Shown here one piece after another: positions 52,359-60,836 of a stretch of DNA of 64,000 bases. Under the pieces are notes generated by a model. The model was not told where the DNA came from and did no database searches. It saw only the letters and a program-made list of their open reading frames with translations. Position 1 is the stretch's first letter. The number at the start of each line of letters is the position of its first letter. A program made the translations under genes and the position numbers. The stretch is from an uncultured Holdemanella sp. (lineage in GTDB: Bacteria > Bacillota_I > Bacilli_A > Erysipelotrichales > Erysipelotrichaceae), in the NCBI RefSeq assembly GCF_934754935.1, contig NZ_CAKVJB010000011.1, positions 1 through 64,000 of the forward strand. The letters run 5' to 3'.

Positions 52359-53471
52359 TTATAACTTGTTGCTCTTCTGCATAACTTGTTGAACTTTTTT
52401 CAAAACAGCTACCTTTTTCTTGTTGTAATCTGTAACTGGAATATATGGCATAATAATAATTATTGGCTCAGAGTAAGTAGCAAGGAATTCTATTGTTTTT
52501 ATAATTTGTGAATCTTTAAGATGCTTTTCTTTTATATTGTTTAATAAAAACGGGATAAGTGGTTCGTAATGATTAATCACATTCCTTATTCTTCGAATAT
52601 TTTCTACATAGCCCATAAAGGTGGATACATTTTTTTCTTTAATTTTTGTGATATCAACATTCATAAGTTTTGCACAGATTTGTTTTTGTGTTGACATGTC
52701 TAACATCGAAAACAAAACGTTTAGCTCCCCGAGGGTTAAAGCGTTAGGAATAACCCATAAAGGTAGCATCTTTTGAGAATTGTAATAATGCTGTAAAAGT
52801 ATATTTTTTGATGAACTCTTATCTCCAGTACCTATATCATACAATTTTTTTAATATCATAAATCGATTTTCCAAAACAAATTCATTATACACATAACCTT
52901 TTTTAGACAAGGAATTTGGAAAATTTGTTGCAAATTTAGGAAAAACAACTACATTTCTCTGTATTGCATCTATTAAATATGGTTTATTTAAACAAGTATA
53001 TGTACTACCGTTATTAAGTGTTAGTTCAATTGTGTATTGGTTTATAAATTTTTCGATTTCAGTGATATACTCTAAGCATTTTAAAGATTCATTTGGCATT
53101 TGAGAATTATGAACATACAATTCACAAATTGCATTAATTAATACATTTTTAAATTTCCTTTCAAATTGCCCAATGGTTCTAAAAAAATAGTCAGAAATTT
53201 TATCATCATATTTAACAACACTAAGTATATTTTGTATAGGTATTTCCGATTCATAAATATGAATTTTCTTCATATACCCTTCAATATTTTTAACAATCTG
53301 ATTAGTTGCAAAAAATTCTTTATATGGATTGATTACAGATATATAATTTCTATCCTCTAATATATATCGATCATTTTCGTTTATTATGATTTTTTTAAAC
53401 ATTTTCAAATACTCAATTTGTTCATCAATGTTTTTATATAGTTTACATACTTCTTCATTAAATTCGTCCAT
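52359..53471 (-). CDS. Abi_2 (AbiF-type) HEPN protein, copy 3
   Basis: 370 residues. NIDEQIEYLKMFKKIII, DRNYISVINPYKEFFATN and FERKFKNVLINAICEL are the Abi_2 landmarks. RRIRNVINHYEPLIPF carries the HEPN motif at residues 296-301. A minus-strand terminator (AGAGCAAC/GTTGCTCT) overlaps its stop, and its upstream sequence resembles that of copy 2 (shared TATTTTATCATG). It is about 20 residues longer than copy 2, mainly in an insertion around residues 150-175. It faces its own small RNA. Confidence 0.9.
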   Translation of the reverse strand: MDEFNEEVCKLYKNIDEQIEYLKMFKKIIINENDRYILEDRNYISVINPYKEFFATNQIVKNIEGYMKKIHIYESEIPIQNILSVVKYDDKISDYFFRTIGQFERKFKNVLINAICELYVHNSQMPNESLKCLEYITEIEKFINQYTIELTLNNGSTYTCLNKPYLIDAIQRNVVVFPKFATNFPNSLSKKGYVYNEFVLENRFMILKKLYDIGTGDKSSSKNILLQHYYNSQKMLPLWVIPNALTLGELNVLFSMLDMSTQKQICAKLMNVDITKIKEKNVSTFMGYVENIRRIRNVINHYEPLIPFLLNNIKEKHLKDSQIIKTIEFLATYSEPIIIIMPYIPVTDYNKKKVAVLKKVQQVMQKSNKL

Positions 53472-53739
53472 TTGAATACTTCCATTTCTATATTACATAT
53501 TTTATCATGATTCTGTCTAGATTTCGATATAGAGCAAAGATTATAAAAAATGTGGTCATCTCTACAGCAAGCTATGGAGTTTTCGCCACTTAAATATAAC
53601 TTGTTTGTTCAAATGATACAATAAAGATTTTTTGGCTTTTAAAAGTTCCATGAATTGAAATAGTAAATTCCAGTTCAAGAGTACTCAATTGTGTATTTTC
53701 TAAAAAGTATATTTCAAGTGAAGATATTATTTTCTACAT
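53472..53739. other. Intergenic stretch upstream of the third Abi gene
   Basis: Must contain the Abi promoter (minus strand). Otherwise no gene is visible. Confidence 0.4.
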
Positions 53740-54020
53740 GAGTATTTATAATACAGCACCAAAATAATTAGCAAATATCATTCTTGATGAAATATATGAT
53801 CAAACTGGTATCATTACAATAGTTGGAATTGAAACCTATTTCTAACTAAGGTTACATTAGATGTTACTGCAAAAGATTGTATGGAATTTTTACATAAGAC
53901 TTACTTAAACAGCTTATAGGGCATCATCAACCAATTACAGATGTTTGAATGATAGGACCTTGAACTGCTGATAGATTAGCAACGCTTGGGATCAAAGAAG
54001 CTCATTTATTTGGGTGTTTT
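53740..54020 (+). pseudogene. Relic of a Y-family DNA polymerase (UmuC/UvrX-like)
   Basis: Pieces in shifting frames read LANIILDEIYDQTGIITIVG and IET, then TKVTLDVTAKDCMEFL, then GHHQPITDV, MIGP and TADRLATLGIKEAHLF, separated by stops. This matches the order of Y-family motifs (TGIxxxVGIGTN, KVALDxTAK, HxPITDxWxxG, RLxxLGI). UmuC-like genes are frequent in prophages and mobile elements of this group. Confidence 0.7.
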
Positions 54021-54083
54021 TCTATACAAACGTTTTTTCGAGGTGTATTATAAAACCATAAAAAAACGAAGGGATGATTTATT

Positions 54084-54383
54084 ATGAGAATTTTTGATTA
54101 TATTGACACGATTGAAAAGCCTACGATTGACAATATTCGAGTGATTTATAAGGCTATTAATGTGAAGTATGATGAACTCATAGACATGGCGGTTGAACCG
54201 AATAGTAAAAATTATAATAAGTGGATGCAGACACTAGGTTGTTTAAAGGCATCTGAAAATTTGCTTATAGATTGCATCACAAATAATAAGATTACAGATA
54301 TGGAATGGCTTCAATTGAAGTGTGATATTTATAAGTATCAAGTCAAATATGGTGGCTTGAAATATTTGAATGTAGAAGCATAG
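54084..54383 (+). CDS. Hypothetical 99-residue protein
   Basis: ATG at 54084 follows AAGGGATGAT. Soluble, mostly helical: YIDTIEKPTIDNIRVIYK, DELIDMAVEPNSKNYNKW and YKYQVKYGGLKYL. No motif or family is recognised. It is the last gene of the accessory zone and ends with its own terminator (GGATATG/CATATCC plus six T, 54389-54415). Confidence 0.65.
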   Translation: MRIFDYIDTIEKPTIDNIRVIYKAINVKYDELIDMAVEPNSKNYNKWMQTLGCLKASENLLIDCITNNKITDMEWLQLKCDIYKYQVKYGGLKYLNVEA

Positions 54384-54432
54384 ATATTGGATATGTGTTG
54401 AGCATATCCTTTTTTAATTGGAAATAAAAAAA

Positions 54433-54446
54433 CCTGGATTTCCAGG
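54433..54446 (-). terminator. Terminator of the S-component gene
   Basis: CCTGGA-tt-TCCAGG followed by seven T on the minus strand. Confidence 0.75.
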
Positions 54447-54448
54447 CT

Positions 54449-54952
54449 TTAGTTTAATTTATCTTGTACGATTTTCTTAACCATTGGATAAGCGACAAGT
54501 GCAATCACAATACCGGCTACTCCTTGTACTACGTTTGCAGGAATTTCACTGGCTGCAACGATCCAGCTTCCTTTTAACATATATTTGGCAATGAAGTATC
54601 CAAAGACCATAATGACAGATCCTAATACGTAGCTTGAGATTTGTTTCGGTTTAGAGTAGTTTTTCATAAGTAGGGATACAACGATTCCTTCTAGTCCTTT
54701 AATAACTAGGGTGAAGAAGAAGTAGTGTCCATATCCTCCGGCTACGTCGGCTAATGCACTTCCAAGTCCTCCAATCAAAAAGCTTTCAAATGGATTTAAA
54801 AAGCTTGCGAATAATAGGATGAATCCATCGCCTAAATTGAAGTATCCATCGAGTGCGTTTGGTACTTTGATAAACATGGTTGCCACAAAGACAAGTGCCA
54901 TGCCAAGTCCTGTTAATACGATTTCATAGGTTTGTTTATTTTTCATCATCAT
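54449..54952 (-). CDS. ECF transporter S-component, probably for vitamin B6 or a precursor
   Basis: About 167 residues with five or six hydrophobic helices. Near the N-terminus, ALVFVATMFIKVPNALDGYFNLGDGFILL is the substrate-binding-component pattern (given as a landmark region at residues 19-47). ADVAGGYGHYFFFT and EIPANVVQGV follow. S-components deliver a vitamin to a shared EcfA-EcfT energising module encoded elsewhere. The divergent neighbour is a MocR/PdxR-type regulator, so pyridoxine-type substrates are the best guess. Three ATGs in a row start the gene after GAAGGAA. Confidence 0.85.
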   Translation of the reverse strand: MMMKNKQTYEIVLTGLGMALVFVATMFIKVPNALDGYFNLGDGFILLFASFLNPFESFLIGGLGSALADVAGGYGHYFFFTLVIKGLEGIVVSLLMKNYSKPKQISSYVLGSVIMVFGYFIAKYMLKGSWIVAASEIPANVVQGVAGIVIALVAYPMVKKIVQDKLN

Positions 54953-55041
54953 TTCCTTCTTTCTTACAACTTATTGACTATTATACTTGTTTCTGTATTT
55001 AAAAAAATATACAATTATAAAAAATAAATAGGGGACAGTCT

Positions 55042-56322
55042 ATGAAGAAATATGAAGTGATTTATAATACATATAGGGAGTCAATTCTTTCTGGAATCTT
55101 AAAGTATGGAGATCGTGTCGATTCGATTCGTGAATGCGTGAAGAAGATGAATGTGTCTAAGACAACGGTGGAGGCTGCTTATAATAAGCTTGTGTTGGAT
55201 GGGTTTATTTCGAGTAAGGAAAAGGTTGGGTATGTTGTGAGTATGAATCCGGAAAGGGTTTTATTGCATCATGAGATCTTGGATTATTCTTCAAGTCACA
55301 AAGAAAAGGTGTATGATTATGATTTTCGAATTCAGTCGGTTTCGATTGATTCGTTTGAAACGTCGATTTGGAAAAGATATATGAAGGATGTATTGAATGA
55401 TAAGAAGTTAATGTCAAGTTATGGCTTAGCTCAGGGTGAGTATGGTTTAAGACAGGCTTTGTGTAAGTATGTATATCAAAATCGCAATATATTATGTTTT
55501 CCGGAGCAGATGGTAATTGGTTCAAACTATCAGTCTTTGTTGTATATATTTTGTGGAATGTTGGATAAACAAAAAGTGATTGGTTTGTCGACTTTGGTGG
55601 ATGAACAGGCTAAACAAGTATTTTTAAGTTATGGATTTCGTGTGGAATATTTAGATCCGAATCATTTTATTGAGGATATTCAAAGATTGAATATTGATGT
55701 TGTCTATGTGAATACGACTTGTTTTACGTATGATAGACAGTCTATGTGTGAGAAAGTGAGAAGGAAATTAGTTGAATTATCGAATATATTGATTTTGGAA
55801 GATGATTATAATGGGGAATTGGTATATGCTTCTAAGATCAAGACGAGTCTATGTTCGATGAGTTCAAATGTAATTTATTTTTCTTCTTTTTCAAGGCTTT
55901 TACTTCCAAGTCTTCGTATTGGATATATGATTTTAAATGAGGAGTATACAAAGAAGTATAGTGCTTCTTTCTTTGGTCCTACGGCTAGTAAATTAGAGCA
56001 GGTGGCTTTCAGTCAGTATATTGTGGATGGGTATTTGCAGAAGCATTTAAGAAAATTGGTGCGTGAATATAAGGAGAAGCATTTGTATTTAAAGAAGGTA
56101 TTGGATACTTATCTTTCTTGTTCTTATATTTTGGATGAAACGTATATGGCGTATTGGATCAAACTGGATGTGGATATGGATCGCTTGAAGGCTTTGTGTG
56201 AATCAAATTTAATGGGAGTGAGTTATTCAAGTAGTGGGATTGGCTTATCTTTTGCGAGTATGGATAAAGAATTGATGCGAGAAGGTGTGATTCGTCTTGC
56301 AGAATTGGTGAAAGAGTGTTAA
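55042..56322 (+). CDS. MocR/PdxR-type GntR regulator with aminotransferase fold, PLP lysine replaced by Arg
   Basis: 426 residues. N-terminal GntR winged helix (YRESILSGILKYGDRVDSIR, MNVSKTTVEAAYNKLVLDG) and a fold-type I aminotransferase domain (LAQGEYGLRQALCKYVYQNR, ILEDDYNGEL). The Schiff-base Lys expected in the FSKxLxPSLRxGY motif is Arg285 here (SSFSRLLLPSLRIGY; codon AGG at 55894-55896). The family senses PLP and controls B6 synthesis or uptake. The 89-base gap to the divergent S-component gene probably holds a shared operator. Confidence 0.93.
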   Translation: MKKYEVIYNTYRESILSGILKYGDRVDSIRECVKKMNVSKTTVEAAYNKLVLDGFISSKEKVGYVVSMNPERVLLHHEILDYSSSHKEKVYDYDFRIQSVSIDSFETSIWKRYMKDVLNDKKLMSSYGLAQGEYGLRQALCKYVYQNRNILCFPEQMVIGSNYQSLLYIFCGMLDKQKVIGLSTLVDEQAKQVFLSYGFRVEYLDPNHFIEDIQRLNIDVVYVNTTCFTYDRQSMCEKVRRKLVELSNILILEDDYNGELVYASKIKTSLCSMSSNVIYFSSFSRLLLPSLRIGYMILNEEYTKKYSASFFGPTASKLEQVAFSQYIVDGYLQKHLRKLVREYKEKHLYLKKVLDTYLSCSYILDETYMAYWIKLDVDMDRLKALCESNLMGVSYSSSGIGLSFASMDKELMREGVIRLAELVKEC

Positions 56323-56344
56323 AATTTTATCGATTCGACAGTGA

Positions 56345-56545
56345 AGAAGATAAGTAGAAAGTAAGTTTGGTGTTTAGAGAGAGGGCGTTTGGTGAAAGCC
56401 TTTCAAAAATTTATTTTTGAAGCTACTTTGGAGTTGAAACGTAGTCGGCGTTAACGAGTGAATTGAGGGCATTTTCTATGTTGGAAAATGAACTAGGATG
56501 GTACCGCGTAATTATACGTTCCTAGAAATAGGAGCGTTTTTTTAT
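56345..56545 (+). promoter_or_regulatory. T-box riboswitch of alaS
   Basis: The conserved T-box core AGGATGGTACCGCG is at 56495-56508, followed by a terminator (56516-56524 with 56529-56537 and seven T). Stem I has AGAGAG-type elements around 56377-56382. GCT at 56422-56424 is the probable alanine specifier codon. Uncharged tRNA-Ala would bind and prevent termination, inducing the synthetase. Confidence 0.9.
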
Positions 56546-56558
56546 TGGAGGAAAAAAG

Positions 56559-59189
56559 ATGAAACAATTAACTGGTAATCAGATTCGTCAGATGTTCTTG
56601 GATTATTTCAAATCGAAAGGGCATATGATTGAGCCGGGCGCAAGTTTGATTCCGCACAATGACCCAACATTATTGTGGATCAATGCGGGTGTTGCGGCTT
56701 TGAAGAAATATTTTGATGGTAGTGAAAAACCGGCTTCAAATCGTATTGCGAATGCGCAGAAGTCAATTCGTACAAATGATATTGAAAATGTAGGTCGTAC
56801 AGCTCGTCACCACACATTCTTTGAAATGTTAGGAAACTTCTCAATTGGAGATTATTTTAAGGATGAAGCTATTCAGTTCGCATGGGAATTTTTAACAAGC
56901 GAAGAATGGATGGGTATTGATAAGGAAAAATTGTATGTGTCTGTATATACAGATGATACGCGTGCTTATGAAGTATGGACTACAATTTGTGGTGTAGATC
57001 CGAGTCATATTTTAAAGACTGATGACAACTTCTGGGAAATTGGTAAGGGACCTGGTGGACCTGACAGTGAAATTTTCTTTGATCGTGGAGAAAAATATGA
57101 TCCTGAGGGATTGGGAGAAAAATTATTCTTTGATGAAATGGAAAATGATCGTTATGTAGAAGTATGGAATGTCGTATTCTCTCAATATGATTGTGATCCT
57201 AGTATTGATCGTAAAGAGTATAAGGAACTTCCTCAGAAGAATATTGATACGGGTATGGGTCTTGAGCGTTTGGTTGCCTTAGTTCAGGATGGTGAAACAA
57301 ACTTCGATACCGATTTATTCTTACCTATTATTCGTGCTACAGAAGCAATGGCAAAACATCCTTATGAAGGTGAATATAAGATGGCTTATCGTGTTATTGC
57401 GGACCACGTTCGTACAGTAACTTTCGCATTGAGTGATGGAGCTAACTTCTCAAATAGTGGTCGTGGTTATGTACTTCGTCGTGTACTTCGTCGTGCGGTT
57501 CGTTATGGTTTAAAATTAGGTTTGGATGAACCATTCTTATATAAATTAGTTCCTGTTGTTGCGGATTTAATGAAGGATTTCTATCCATACTTACAAGAGC
57601 ATGTTGAGTTCAATCAAAAATTGATTAAGGTTGAAGAAGAAACTTTCAAGAAGACTTTAAAGGTTGGTCAAGCATTATTGGATGAAGAGATCAGCAAGGC
57701 TAAAGATGGTAAGTTGAGTGGTGAAGTTGTCTTCAAATTGTATGATACATATGGATTCCCATTTGAATTGACACAAGAAATTGCCGAGGAAAGTGGTATT
57801 CGTGTAAGTCATGATGAATTTGATGCTGAAATGAATAAACAAAAAGAGCGTGCTCGTAATGCGCGTAATGTAAAGGATTCTTTTGCATCTCAAAATGAAG
57901 AGTTGATGAACTTCAATGAGCCAAGTGTTTTTATTGGTTATGATCATTTAACTTGTGATGGTAAGATCATTGCGTTATTTAATGCAGAAGGTAAAATGGT
58001 TGATTCTTTAGAAGATGAAGGTATGATTATTTTAGATCAGACTTGTTTCTATGCCGAAAGTGGTGGACAGGTTGCGGATAAGGGAACATTTAGTGCGGAT
58101 GGTGTAGATGTTGAGGTATTAGATGTTCAAAAGACGCGTAATAAACAACATATTCACACGGTTAAGATCAATAGTGGTGTATTAGAGAAGGGTATGTCTT
58201 TACATGGTGAAGTGAATGTCAAAGATCGTTTGGCAACTACGGCAAACCATTCTTGTACGCACTTGTTGCAGTCGGCTTTAGTGAAGGTATTGGGTGATCA
58301 TATTCACCAGGCTGGTTCTTACAATTGTCCTGAGTATTTGCGTTTTGACTTTAATCATTATGAAAAGGTTACGGCTGAACAATTGGCTGAAGTTGAACGT
58401 ATTGTGAATGAATATATTAGTGCGGCTTATCCAGTAACTAAGGAAGTCATGCCGATTGAAGAGGCTAAGAAGTCTGGTGCCACTGCATTGTTTGATGAAA
58501 AGTATGGTGATACGGTTCGTGTTGTAACAATGGGTGATGTATCTAAGGAATTCTGTGCGGGATGTCATGTGGATAATACTGCTCAGATTGGTTTATGTAA
58601 GATCATTAGTGAGGAAAGTATTGGTTCAGATTCTCGTCGTATTACAGCTAAGACGAAGTTTGCGGCTTATGAAGATTTTGCCCAAGAACACAATATGTTA
58701 GAAAATATTGCGGATAGTGCTAAACAAAAGGGTATTAAGAATATTGATACTAAGGTTGAAGCGGCTTATAAGACAATGCACGATATGCAAAAGGAAATCG
58801 ATAACTTGAAAAACCAAATCTTTACTTTGAAGTCTAAAGAGTGGGCTACTGAAGCGAAAGATTTTGGAAAAGTCAATGTATTGATCAAGTCTGTTTCTGG
58901 AATGGATGCAGGAGCATTGAAAGATATTGTTTCTAACTTGAAGGCAAATGATGACAAGATGGTTGTATTCTTCGTAAATACAAATGGAGAAAAGGTTGTC
59001 TTTGTGTCTGGTGCAGGTAAAGAGGCTGTTAAGGCTGGTGTACATGCTGGTCAATTGGTTAAGAAAGCAGCTCAAATCTGTTCTGGTAATGGTGGTGGAA
59101 AGCCAGATATGGCTCAAGCCGGTGGTAAGGATGCTTCTAAGGTTGATGAAGCAATCAATGCGATCACAGAAGAATTAAAAAGCTTATAG
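56559..59189 (+). CDS. alaS: Alanyl-tRNA synthetase
   Basis: 876 residues, full length. Class II catalytic core (RTARHHTFFEMLGNFSIGDY, GGPDSEIFFD, GMGLERLV), the editing domain with zinc-binding NHSCTHLLQSAL and EFCAGCHVDNTAQIG, and the C-terminal C-Ala region (AAQICSGNGGGKPDMAQAGG). GGAGG precedes the ATG. It follows its own T-box. It ends with a terminator at 59199-59229. Confidence 0.98.
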   Translation: MKQLTGNQIRQMFLDYFKSKGHMIEPGASLIPHNDPTLLWINAGVAALKKYFDGSEKPASNRIANAQKSIRTNDIENVGRTARHHTFFEMLGNFSIGDYFKDEAIQFAWEFLTSEEWMGIDKEKLYVSVYTDDTRAYEVWTTICGVDPSHILKTDDNFWEIGKGPGGPDSEIFFDRGEKYDPEGLGEKLFFDEMENDRYVEVWNVVFSQYDCDPSIDRKEYKELPQKNIDTGMGLERLVALVQDGETNFDTDLFLPIIRATEAMAKHPYEGEYKMAYRVIADHVRTVTFALSDGANFSNSGRGYVLRRVLRRAVRYGLKLGLDEPFLYKLVPVVADLMKDFYPYLQEHVEFNQKLIKVEEETFKKTLKVGQALLDEEISKAKDGKLSGEVVFKLYDTYGFPFELTQEIAEESGIRVSHDEFDAEMNKQKERARNARNVKDSFASQNEELMNFNEPSVFIGYDHLTCDGKIIALFNAEGKMVDSLEDEGMIILDQTCFYAESGGQVADKGTFSADGVDVEVLDVQKTRNKQHIHTVKINSGVLEKGMSLHGEVNVKDRLATTANHSCTHLLQSALVKVLGDHIHQAGSYNCPEYLRFDFNHYEKVTAEQLAEVERIVNEYISAAYPVTKEVMPIEEAKKSGATALFDEKYGDTVRVVTMGDVSKEFCAGCHVDNTAQIGLCKIISEESIGSDSRRITAKTKFAAYEDFAQEHNMLENIADSAKQKGIKNIDTKVEAAYKTMHDMQKEIDNLKNQIFTLKSKEWATEAKDFGKVNVLIKSVSGMDAGALKDIVSNLKANDDKMVVFFVNTNGEKVVFVSGAGKEAVKAGVHAGQLVKKAAQICSGNGGGKPDMAQAGGKDASKVDEAINAITEELKSL

Positions 59190-59198
59190 GAGATATTA

Positions 59199-59229
59199 GG
59201 GTATGCCATGTGTATACCCTTGTTTTTTT
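59199..59229 (+). terminator. Terminator of alaS
   Basis: GGGTAT ... ATACCC followed by TTGTTTTTTT. Confidence 0.85.
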
Positions 59230-59233
59230 GGAT

Positions 59234-59602
59234 ATGAAAAAGAAGAAGACTAAGAGTAAATATAGAATTCGTAAGAATGAATTAAGAAAATTTGAAAAGG
59301 AGAATAAGCTCACAAAGAAAGAGAAGGAAAGACTTCATATGTGGGTAGATGCAGGAAATAGTGCGTATGATTTACAGTGGTTGTATGAATTGCGTGAGGA
59401 AGAAGAGCTTGATGAATTACTAAGTGGTTTAACAGACAAACAAAAGGATTATGTATATAGTTATTGTATGAACTGGAATCCATTCATGGAGGAACCATTT
59501 TTTGACTTTAATCGTTTGGATGAATTGGATATAAAGAATTTGCCGACTTTTGAAGAAGTGGATAAAAAAGAAGAAGAACCAGAGATTGATTTGCCTTTTT
59601 AA
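59234..59602 (+). CDS. Hypothetical charged protein
   Basis: 122 residues from ATG 59234. Very basic N-terminus (MKKKKTKSKYRIRKNELRKF), middle WVDAGNSAYDLQWLYELREEEE, acidic C-terminus ending PEIDLPF. No ribosome binding site is clear because the start lies right after the alaS terminator. No family recognised. Codon use and length suggest a real gene. Confidence 0.6.
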   Translation: MKKKKTKSKYRIRKNELRKFEKENKLTKKEKERLHMWVDAGNSAYDLQWLYELREEEELDELLSGLTDKQKDYVYSYCMNWNPFMEEPFFDFNRLDELDIKNLPTFEEVDKKEEEPEIDLPF

Positions 59603-59664
59603 TGCATTTGACACAATGAATTAACCATTTTATAATTTTTGTATGTATTGAAAGGGTTTTACGT

Positions 59665-60165
59665 ATGAATAATGAACATTGGTATGTGTTATTGACCATT
59701 CGTTCTAAGGAAGAAGAGGTATGTAAATATTTGAATGAGAATGAGGGTATTTACGCTTTTAGTCCGAAGATGGAGTTTTATCATAGAGTTTCAAAACAGA
59801 TTCAACAAAGAGCCTTATTTGGTGGGTATGTATTTGTGGTGAGTGAATTGTCTCAGATTGAAGTGGATGCGATCTTTAAAAAGTTTCCTTTGCAGAGTGT
59901 TTTTATCCATGAATTGAAATATGAAGAGGAAGTTTCAGCTCTAACCGATGAGGAGATTCGTATTTTGAATATGTTGTTGGATGATGAAAAAGTACTTCGT
60001 ATGTCTTATGGTGTATTACAGAATAAAAAGATTCATGTGACACAAGGTCCACTTGTGAATATGGATGATTATATTGTGAAGTATGATAAGCATAATCGAT
60101 TGGCTACGTTGAATCTAAGTTTTTTGAATCAAATATGGAAAGTTGGAGTTACGATTCCAGAATAG
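59665..60165 (+). CDS. NusG-family antitermination paralogue (LoaP/UpxY-like)
   Basis: 166 residues. NGN domain (HWYVLLTIRSKEEEV, then ALFGGYVFVVSEL, corresponding to FPGYVFV) followed by a KOW-like C-terminal domain (VTQGPLVNMDDYIVKYDKHN). Core NusG is larger in genomic context with secE; this stand-alone copy precedes glycosylation and adhesin genes. LoaP-type paralogues promote read-through of long or structured operons after binding a leader hairpin. The downstream leader at 62564 ends in a terminator, a plausible target. Confidence 0.82.
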   Translation: MNNEHWYVLLTIRSKEEEVCKYLNENEGIYAFSPKMEFYHRVSKQIQQRALFGGYVFVVSELSQIEVDAIFKKFPLQSVFIHELKYEEEVSALTDEEIRILNMLLDDEKVLRMSYGVLQNKKIHVTQGPLVNMDDYIVKYDKHNRLATLNLSFLNQIWKVGVTIPE

Positions 60166-60196
60166 TATGGATGTGTTAACAACATGTCCATTTTTT
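60165..60196 (+). terminator. Terminator of the NusG paralogue
   Basis: ATGGATGT ... ACATGTCCAT followed by six T. Confidence 0.75.
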
Positions 60197-60296
60197 CTTT
60201 ATGGATGTGTCTAAAACCTTTTTAAATAAAATTAATATCATGTTAAAATGTATTAGTTAATCACGTATATATAAATATCTATTGGGAGATTTGCGT

Positions 60297-60836
60297 ATGA
60301 AATTATTATTAGAAAAATGTTATGAAAATGAATTTAATGATATAGAGAAAGAAAGGTATGTATTTGATCATGAAGATGGTCAAAAAGATATTTTGTCTCC
60401 TTATCGTATTTTGGTTAATTCTTTAAATAAGGAAAAACATGAGTTTTCGGATTTATTCTATAATAATTTAGATATTCCTGACTTATGGTATGTTTTTCCT
60501 CAGGAGTTAGATGGACAAATATTATATCGTGGTAAAAAGAAGGCGGATATATTTTTTAAAAGTCCAAATATAATGAGAAATGTACATAGAGTAGCGTGGA
60601 TTGAGGATGGATTCAATTATAAAACGGATTTTTATGATGTATATGGATTGAAATTTTTTACTGAATATTATGATGAAAAACTTGGCTTATTATTAACTAC
60701 ATTTTATACGGATGATAATAAAGAAGTTTTGTCGATTCATCATAAGAATGAAGTTTTTATAGTCACAGATCAGAATTATTGCAAGGTATATTATTCTTAT
60801 AAAGAATTTGTTGATTATATAGAAAGGATTGGGTGA
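60297..60836 (+). CDS. Probable adhesin-glycosylation accessory protein
   Basis: 179 residues; ATG 60297 follows GGGAGA by eight bases, so the TTG at 60282 is not used. Soluble, rich in aromatic and acidic residues (PDLWYVFPQELDGQILYRG, HRVAWIEDGFNYKTDFYDVYG, LTTFYTDDNKEVL). I recognise no firm family; the repeated YxVYG/FYTDD pattern resembles the substrate-binding add-on domain of Gtf glycosyltransferases or GtfB. It overlaps the glycosyltransferase gene by four bases, which supports a shared job in modifying the serine-rich protein downstream. Confidence 0.6.
   Translation: MKLLLEKCYENEFNDIEKERYVFDHEDGQKDILSPYRILVNSLNKEKHEFSDLFYNNLDIPDLWYVFPQELDGQILYRGKKKADIFFKSPNIMRNVHRVAWIEDGFNYKTDFYDVYGLKFFTEYYDEKLGLLLTTFYTDDNKEVLSIHHKNEVFIVTDQNYCKVYYSYKEFVDYIERIG

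Noticed and set aside
58698..59117. 139-codon minus-strand frame inside alaS
   Set aside because: Antisense shadow of alaS; composition reflects codon use of the real gene.
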